From an uncultured Oscillibacter sp. (GTDB lineage: Bacteria > Bacillota > Clostridia > Oscillospirales > Oscillospiraceae): a stretch of DNA of 10,701 nt. The stretch is taken from positions 1-10,701 of the forward strand of contig CABSFC010000097.1 in assembly GCA_902476875.1 (NCBI GenBank). The letters are read 5' to 3'. Shown here piece after piece: positions 6,867 to 10,701 of the stretch; within the stretch, counting starts at the first letter, position 1; each line of letters starts with the position of its first letter. Below the pieces are notes generated by a model. The model was not told where the DNA came from, did not search any database, and saw nothing but the letters and a program-made list of their open reading frames with translations. The position numbers were made by a program, and so were the translations under genes.

Positions 6867-6912
6867 GGGTCGCCTCGAAAGAGCGGGCAGGCCCGCCCTT
6901 TCGAGACGGCCC
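6867..6912. repeat. Long inverted repeat in the livH leader
   Basis: Outer arms GGGTCGCCTCGAAAG (6867-6881) and CTTTCGAGACGGCCC (6898-6912) pair along 15 positions with one C-A mismatch and one T-G wobble. After an A6882/C6897 mismatch an inner stem GCGGG (6883-6887) with CCCGC (6892-6896) closes on CAGG. No T-run follows. It stands 20 bases before the livH ribosome site. It may stabilise the livHMGF transcript after processing, or be a small dispersed palindromic repeat; only a genome search can tell. Confidence 0.65.
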
Positions 6913-6946
6913 AATCCGACACAAATTACACCAAGGAGGTTCTCTC

Positions 6947-7825
6947 ATGGGAGAAATACTGCCCTATATCATCAACGGCATCTCCGTGGGCGGCCAGTAC
7001 GCGCTGATCGCCATCGGATATACGCTGGTCTACGGCATCCTGCGCTTGATCAACTTCGCCCACGGCGACGTGTTCATGGTGGCGGGCCTGGTCATGGTCT
7101 ACGCCACCACCGCCCTGCCCTTTTATGTGGCGCTGCCCCTGGTGCTGGCGGTCACGGTGCTGCTGGGCTTCACCATCGAGCGGGTGGCCTATAAGCCCCT
7201 GCGGCAGGCGCCCCGCATGTCCGTCATGATCTCCGCCATCGGCGTCAGCTACCTGATCCAGAACCTGGCGTTCTATATCACCGGCGGCGTGCCCCAGCCC
7301 GTCACCAACCCCATCCCCTGGATCTCCGAAAACGTGACGGTCCTGGGCCAGTCCACCAAGCGGGTCACTCTGGTCACCCCGGTGCTGACCATTCTGCTGG
7401 TCATCGCCCTGGTGTACCTCATCAACAACACCAAGATCGGCATGGCCATGCGGGCCGCGGCCAAGGATTTCGAGACCGCCCAGCTCATGGGCATCAAGAT
7501 CAACGCGGTCATCTCCATGACCTTCGTTATCGGCTCCTTCCTGGCGGCGGTGGGGGCCATGCTGTACTTCACCAACTACCCCTCCGTGGCCATCACCTCC
7601 GGCGGCATGCCGGGACTGAAGGCTTTCGTGGCGGCGGTGTTCGGCGGCATCGGGTCCATTCCCGGCGCCGTGGTGGGCGCGTTTATCATCGGCTTGTGCG
7701 AGGAGGTCATCAAGGGCGCGGGCTACACCACCTTCTCCGACGCGTTCACTTTCGCCCTGCTGATCGTGGTGCTGTGCGTCAAGCCCACCGGCCTGTTCGG
7801 TGAAAAGGTCACCGACAAGGTGTAA
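6947..7825 (+). CDS. livH: Branched-chain amino acid ABC transporter permease LivH
   Basis: One of two membrane subunits forming the import channel. The 292 residues match the family and are hydrophobic throughout, with about eight membrane segments. Family marks: NGISVGGQYALIAIGYTLVYG (starting at 10), ILRLINFAHGDVFMVAG (31-47), the cytoplasmic coupling loop GMAMRAAAKDFETAQLMGI (165-183) that docks onto an ATPase, and GLKAFVAAVFGGIGSIPGA (223-241). AAGGAGGT (6933-6940) ends 6 bases before ATG 6947, which fixes the start; the open frame reaches back to 6824, but that part is the terminator and inverted repeat. Twelve bases separate it from livM, whose ribosome site overlaps this gene's TAA. 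Confidence 0.95.
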   Translation: MGEILPYIINGISVGGQYALIAIGYTLVYGILRLINFAHGDVFMVAGLVMVYATTALPFYVALPLVLAVTVLLGFTIERVAYKPLRQAPRMSVMISAIGVSYLIQNLAFYITGGVPQPVTNPIPWISENVTVLGQSTKRVTLVTPVLTILLVIALVYLINNTKIGMAMRAAAKDFETAQLMGIKINAVISMTFVIGSFLAAVGAMLYFTNYPSVAITSGGMPGLKAFVAAVFGGIGSIPGAVVGAFIIGLCEEVIKGAGYTTFSDAFTFALLIVVLCVKPTGLFGEKVTDKV

Positions 7826-7837
7826 GGAGGGACGGAT

Positions 7838-8950
7838 ATGACGATGAACAAGAAAAAGACGCTCTTTACGGCGGTGGTCCTGGCGGTGCTGCTGGCGATA
7901 TGCGTTGTCGTGGACGTGACGCTGCCCACCTACCACATCGCCGTCACGGTCATCAAAAAGGCCACGGTGTACGCCCTGGTGGCGGTGTCCATGAACCTTC
8001 TGAACGGCTTCACCGGCCTGTTCTCCCTGGGTCAGGCGGGCTTCATGCTGCTGGGCGCCTACACCTACGCGGTGCTGACCATCCCCGTGGACAAGCGGGC
8101 CAGCGTCTACCAGTACTTTGACGGCGGCGCCATCCGCTTCTCCCTGCCGGAGGTGATCTCCGGCGTCCTGGGGGACACCGTGGGCACCACGGTGGGCATG
8201 CTGCTGGCGCTGCTGGTGGGCGGCATCCTGGCGGCCCTGGTGGCCTACCTCATCGGCCTGCCGGTGCTGCGGCTGAAATCCGACTATCTGGCCATTGCCA
8301 CCCTGGGCTTCGCGGAGATTTTGCGGGCCTTCTTCCAGTGGAACGCCCTGGGCCCCATCACAAACGGCTCCAACCTGCTCAAGAGCTATCCCGCTTTCTC
8401 CCACGCCACGCCCTACGTGGTGCTGGCGGGGCTGATGATCGCGGTGATCGTGCTGCTGATCAACTCCACCTACGGCCGGGCTTTCAAGGCCATCCGGGAC
8501 GACGAGGTGGCCGCCGAGGCTATGGGCATCAACCTGGCCAAGCACAAGCGGATGGCGTTTATCATCAGCTCCTTCTTCGCCGGCATCGGCGGCGGCATGA
8601 TGGCCATGTATATGGGCACCATCGCCGCGGCCCCCTTCAAGAGCTCTCTGACCTATGAGATTTTGCTGATCGTGGTCATCGGCGGCATCGGCTCCATCAC
8701 CGGCTCCGTGCTGGCCAGCTTCCTGTATATTTTCAGCTCCGAGTGGCTGCTGCGGGGGCTGGACTCCGGCACCTTCCTGGGCATCAACGCCCCGGCCGTT
8801 TTCAAGAACGGCTTCCGCATGGCGGTGTTCTCCGTCATCATCATGGTCATCGTGCTGTTCTTCCGCAGGGGCATCATGGGCGACAGGGAGCTGCCCGACC
8901 TGCTGGACCGGCGGTCCAAGCGCCGTAAGAAGAAGGAGGCCGGAAAATGA
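7838..8950 (+). CDS. livM: Branched-chain amino acid ABC transporter permease LivM
   Basis: Partner membrane subunit of LivH. The 370 residues include several hydrophobic segments, NGFTGLFSLGQAGFMLLGAY (56-75), the substrate-path region LRLKSDYLAIATLGFAEILR (144-163), the coupling helix GRAFKAIRDDEVAAEAMGI (213-231), and IGGIGSITGSVLASFLY (281-297). The last 13 residues are strongly basic and would lie in the cytoplasm (positive-inside rule). GGAGG at 7826-7830, directly after the livH stop codon, lies 7 bases before ATG 7838; an ATG two codons on (7844) is less likely. The stop overlaps the livG start in ATGA, so the two are translationally coupled. It is somewhat long because of a loop at about 84-108. 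Confidence 0.94.
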   Translation: MTMNKKKTLFTAVVLAVLLAICVVVDVTLPTYHIAVTVIKKATVYALVAVSMNLLNGFTGLFSLGQAGFMLLGAYTYAVLTIPVDKRASVYQYFDGGAIRFSLPEVISGVLGDTVGTTVGMLLALLVGGILAALVAYLIGLPVLRLKSDYLAIATLGFAEILRAFFQWNALGPITNGSNLLKSYPAFSHATPYVVLAGLMIAVIVLLINSTYGRAFKAIRDDEVAAEAMGINLAKHKRMAFIISSFFAGIGGGMMAMYMGTIAAAPFKSSLTYEILLIVVIGGIGSITGSVLASFLYIFSSEWLLRGLDSGTFLGINAPAVFKNGFRMAVFSVIIMVIVLFFRRGIMGDRELPDLLDRRSKRRKKKEAGK

Positions 8951-9888
8951 GCGAGAACATTCTGAAAATGGAAAACGTCACCATGCAGTTCGGCGGCGTG
9001 GTGGCTGTGGACAATCTGAACCTCGAGATCAACAAGGGCGAGATCGTGGCCCTGATCGGTCCCAACGGCGCCGGCAAGACCACCGCCTTCAACGTGGTCA
9101 CCGGCGTGTACCAGCCCAGCAACGGGCGGGTGTCCTTCCTGGGCGAGACCATCGTGCGCAACCACCCCCAGGGCAAGATGAAGAAGCTCTACAAGGGGGA
9201 GTACCCGGAGATGTACACCGGCGAGTACAAGCTGGAGGCCCTGCCGGGAGAGGACGACGAGGCCCTGGCCCTCCGCCGTGCCGCCGAGAAGGAGCGGGAC
9301 CCCCACGCCTTTACCAGCCACGTCCTCTCGCCTACACCGGACAGGATCACCAAGCTGGGCATGGCCCGTACCTTCCAGAACATCCGCCTGTGGAAGAGCC
9401 AGACGGTGTTTGACAACGTGCTGATCGCCAAGCACTGCCGCGCCACCAGCAACGTCTTCTCCGCCACCTTCCGCCTGAACCGGAAGGAGGAGACGGCGCA
9501 GCGGGAGCACGTGGCGGAGCTTTTGAACACCGTGGGGCTGTACGACGTGAAGGACGAGCTGGCCACCAGCCTGCCCTACGGCAAGCAGCGCCGGCTGGAG
9601 ATCGCCCGGGCCCTGGCGGCGGAGCCGCGGCTGCTGCTGCTGGACGAGCCCGCGGCGGGCATGAATCCCCAGGAGACCGACGAGTTGACGGCCTTCATCG
9701 GGGAGATTCGGGACAAATTCCACCTGACGGTGTTCCTGATCGAGCACCACATGAACCTGGTCATGGGCATCTCCGACCGCATCTATGTGCTGGACTTCGG
9801 CAAGCTGATCGCCGAGGGCGTCCCGGCGGAGATCCAGAACAATCAGCGCGTCATCGACGCGTACCTGGGGGTGGCGGAAGATGCTTAA
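8947..9888 (+). CDS. livG: Branched-chain amino acid ABC transporter ATP-binding protein LivG, with extra internal segment
   Basis: One of the two ATPases. Walker A GPNGAGKT (38-45), Q-loop RTFQNIRL (141-148, Gln144), LPYGKQRRLEIARAL (209-223) in the place of the ABC signature as usual for LivG, Walker B LLLLDEP (229-235), H-loop His267 in IEHHMN (the family usually has HDM), and the LivG C-terminal tail ending in AYLG. The protein has 313 residues, while LivG is commonly about 255. The excess is one charged segment between the first ATP-binding strand and the Q-loop, roughly residues 70-130 (9154-9339), rich in Lys, Glu, Tyr and Arg. The frame is unbroken across it and base composition matches the rest, so it looks like a genuine insert and not an error. 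It starts in ATGA overlap with livM and overlaps livF by 8 bases. Confidence 0.94.
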   Translation: MSENILKMENVTMQFGGVVAVDNLNLEINKGEIVALIGPNGAGKTTAFNVVTGVYQPSNGRVSFLGETIVRNHPQGKMKKLYKGEYPEMYTGEYKLEALPGEDDEALALRRAAEKERDPHAFTSHVLSPTPDRITKLGMARTFQNIRLWKSQTVFDNVLIAKHCRATSNVFSATFRLNRKEETAQREHVAELLNTVGLYDVKDELATSLPYGKQRRLEIARALAAEPRLLLLDEPAAGMNPQETDELTAFIGEIRDKFHLTVFLIEHHMNLVMGISDRIYVLDFGKLIAEGVPAEIQNNQRVIDAYLGVAEDA

Positions 9889-10591
9889 AATCGAAAACCT
9901 CCGCGTCAGCTACGGCGGCATCCAGGCCCTGCGGGGCATCTCCCTGGAGGTGCCCGACGGCAAGATCGTCACCTTGATCGGCGCCAACGGCGCGGGCAAG
10001 TCCACCACGCTCCGGACCATCTCGGGCCTGGTGAAAGCGTCCTCCGGCTCTATCCAGTGGAACGGCGAGGAGCTGCTGGGCAAGTCCATCGACAAGATCA
10101 TCAGCGCGGGCATCGCCATGAGCCCCGAGGGCCGGCGGGTATTCCCGGACATGACGGTGCTGGAGAACCTGAAGATCGGCGCGTACCTGCGCAAGGACAA
10201 GGCGGAGATCGAGGAGGACATCCAGTGGGTCTACCAGCTGTTCCCCCGGCTGGAGGAGCGCAGCTGGCAGGTGGCGGGCACGCTGTCCGGCGGCGAGCAG
10301 CAGATGCTGGCCGTGGGCCGGGCGCTGATGAGCCGCCCCAAGCTGATGATGCTGGACGAGCCGTCCCTGGGCCTTGCGCCCCTGGTGGTGCAGGACATCT
10401 TCAAGATCATCCAGGAGATCAACCGCCAGGGCGTGACGGTGCTGCTGATCGAGCAGAACGCCAACATGGCGCTGAAGATCGCGGACCTGGCCTACGTGCT
10501 GGAGACCGGTAATATCACCATGAGCGGCACCGGCGCGGAGCTGCTGGTGAACGAGAAGGTCAAGGAAGCGTACCTGGGCAAAAACGGATAA
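9881..10591 (+). CDS. livF: Branched-chain amino acid ABC transporter ATP-binding protein LivF
   Basis: Second ATPase of the importer, pairing with LivG. The 236 residues are the normal length. Walker A GANGAGKS (34-41), SPEGRRVFPDMTVLENL (81-97) where LivF has Glu in place of the Q-loop glutamine, a full signature LSGGEQQMLAVGRALM (135-150), Walker B LMMLDEP (155-161), and LLIEQNANMAL (188-198), with Gln192 where most ABC ATPases have the switch histidine. These substitutions are, from memory, standard in LivF and not signs of decay. ATG 9881 overlaps the livG stop by 8 bases; the upstream GGCGGAAG is a weak ribosome site, so coupling to livG is likely. It is the last gene of the operon, with a terminator 11 bases after its stop. 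Confidence 0.96.
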   Translation: MLKIENLRVSYGGIQALRGISLEVPDGKIVTLIGANGAGKSTTLRTISGLVKASSGSIQWNGEELLGKSIDKIISAGIAMSPEGRRVFPDMTVLENLKIGAYLRKDKAEIEEDIQWVYQLFPRLEERSWQVAGTLSGGEQQMLAVGRALMSRPKLMMLDEPSLGLAPLVVQDIFKIIQEINRQGVTVLLIEQNANMALKIADLAYVLETGNITMSGTGAELLVNEKVKEAYLGKNG

Positions 10592-10602
10592 GACGGATCG
10601 GG

Positions 10603-10633
10603 AAAAGAACAGGCTTCGGCCTGTTCTTTTTTT
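10603..10633 (+). terminator. Intrinsic terminator of the liv operon
   Basis: Twelve-base arms AAAAGAACAGGC (10603-10614) and GCCTGTTCTTTT (10619-10630) are exact complements around the very stable TTCG tetraloop, followed by a run of seven T (10627-10633). It lies 11 bases past the livF stop. The A-run on the left arm could let it act on the other strand too. Confidence 0.95.
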
Positions 10634-10697
10634 GCCCTGGTGGGCGGGGGGAGTTGCACCCCCCATTCTCTTTTTGCCGCGGCAAAAAGAGAACGGG
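10634..10697 (-). repeat. Three-hairpin dispersed repeat element, copy B (inverted)
   Basis: Read on the minus strand from 10697, this matches the element at 1-67 in order and partly in sequence, including the exact 12-mer GGGGGGTGCAAC (10653-10664 here, 35-46 in copy A). Hairpin 1 centres on a 28-base perfect palindrome (10666-10693) and extends by three more G-C pairs beyond one mismatch. Hairpin 2 pairs six G with six C around TGCAACT. Hairpin 3 is GCCC-ACCA-GGGC (10634-10645 on the plus strand as GCCCTGGTGGGC). It begins directly after the T-run of the livF terminator. The right boundary is near the window end and may continue outside. Confidence 0.75.
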
Positions 10698-10701
10698 CCG
10701 T

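Noticed and set aside
5398..6948. Minus-strand open frame of 516 codons opposite livJ, running through its promoter region.
   Set aside because: Low-complexity Gly/Ala/Val/His composition, no start signals, and it covers promoter, terminator and inverted-repeat signals that fit the plus-strand operon.
6926..8545. Long open frame on the minus strand (539 codons) opposite livH and livM.
   Set aside because: It is a mirror of GC-rich coding sequence: the product is dominated by His, Gly, Gln and Val and has no ribosome site or recognisable domain. The plus strand holds two clear permeases with family motifs.
10666..10693. The 28-base perfect palindrome considered as a terminator for a convergent gene beyond the window.
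   Set aside because: The T-run lies inside the stem and not after it, and the sequence matches hairpin 1 of the repeat at the other end of the window, which explains it better.

Overview
The window reads as chromosome of a high-GC member of the Firmicutes, most likely Clostridia of the Oscillospiraceae type (Flavonifractor, Oscillibacter and relatives). The reasons are strong AAGGAGG-type ribosome sites, a Firmicutes-style order dnaB-tilS-hpt-ftsH, a GC-rich third codon position, and a lipoprotein rather than periplasmic substrate-binding protein. The genus call is inference from gene order and composition, not from a database match. All nine protein genes lie on the + strand and look intact.

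Layout. 1-67: a three-hairpin repeat element. 86-3315: dnaB, tilS and hpt, whose ends overlap (17 and 11 bases) so that they are probably translationally coupled. 3373-5250: ftsH, 57 bases further on, starting at TTG behind a strong ribosome site. A textbook intrinsic terminator at 5267-5296 closes this housekeeping block. 5297-5595: an AT-rich leader with a plausible sigma-A promoter and many GGACA/TGTCC motifs. 5596-10591: a complete LIV-type (branched-chain amino acid) ABC importer, livJ-livH-livM-livG-livF, with a terminator-like hairpin between livJ and livH and a final terminator at 10603-10633. 10634-10697: a second copy of the three-hairpin element, in inverted orientation.

How the genes work together. 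The first block joins replication fork unwinding (DnaB), tRNA-Ile2 lysidine modification (TilS), purine salvage (Hpt) and membrane protein quality control (FtsH). It is a core growth cluster conserved in Firmicutes. The second block is one transporter: LivJ captures ligand outside the membrane, LivH and LivM form the channel, LivG and LivF hydrolyse ATP. The hairpin after livJ would allow more binding protein than membrane parts.

I see no phage, CRISPR, defence, resistance or novel enzyme system. The parts worth a second look are non-coding: the paired three-hairpin element at the two window ends, whose stems show compensating changes between copies; the livJ leader motif cluster; and the livJ-livH intercistronic structures. 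In the proteins, the main oddity is an extra segment of about 55-60 residues in LivG.
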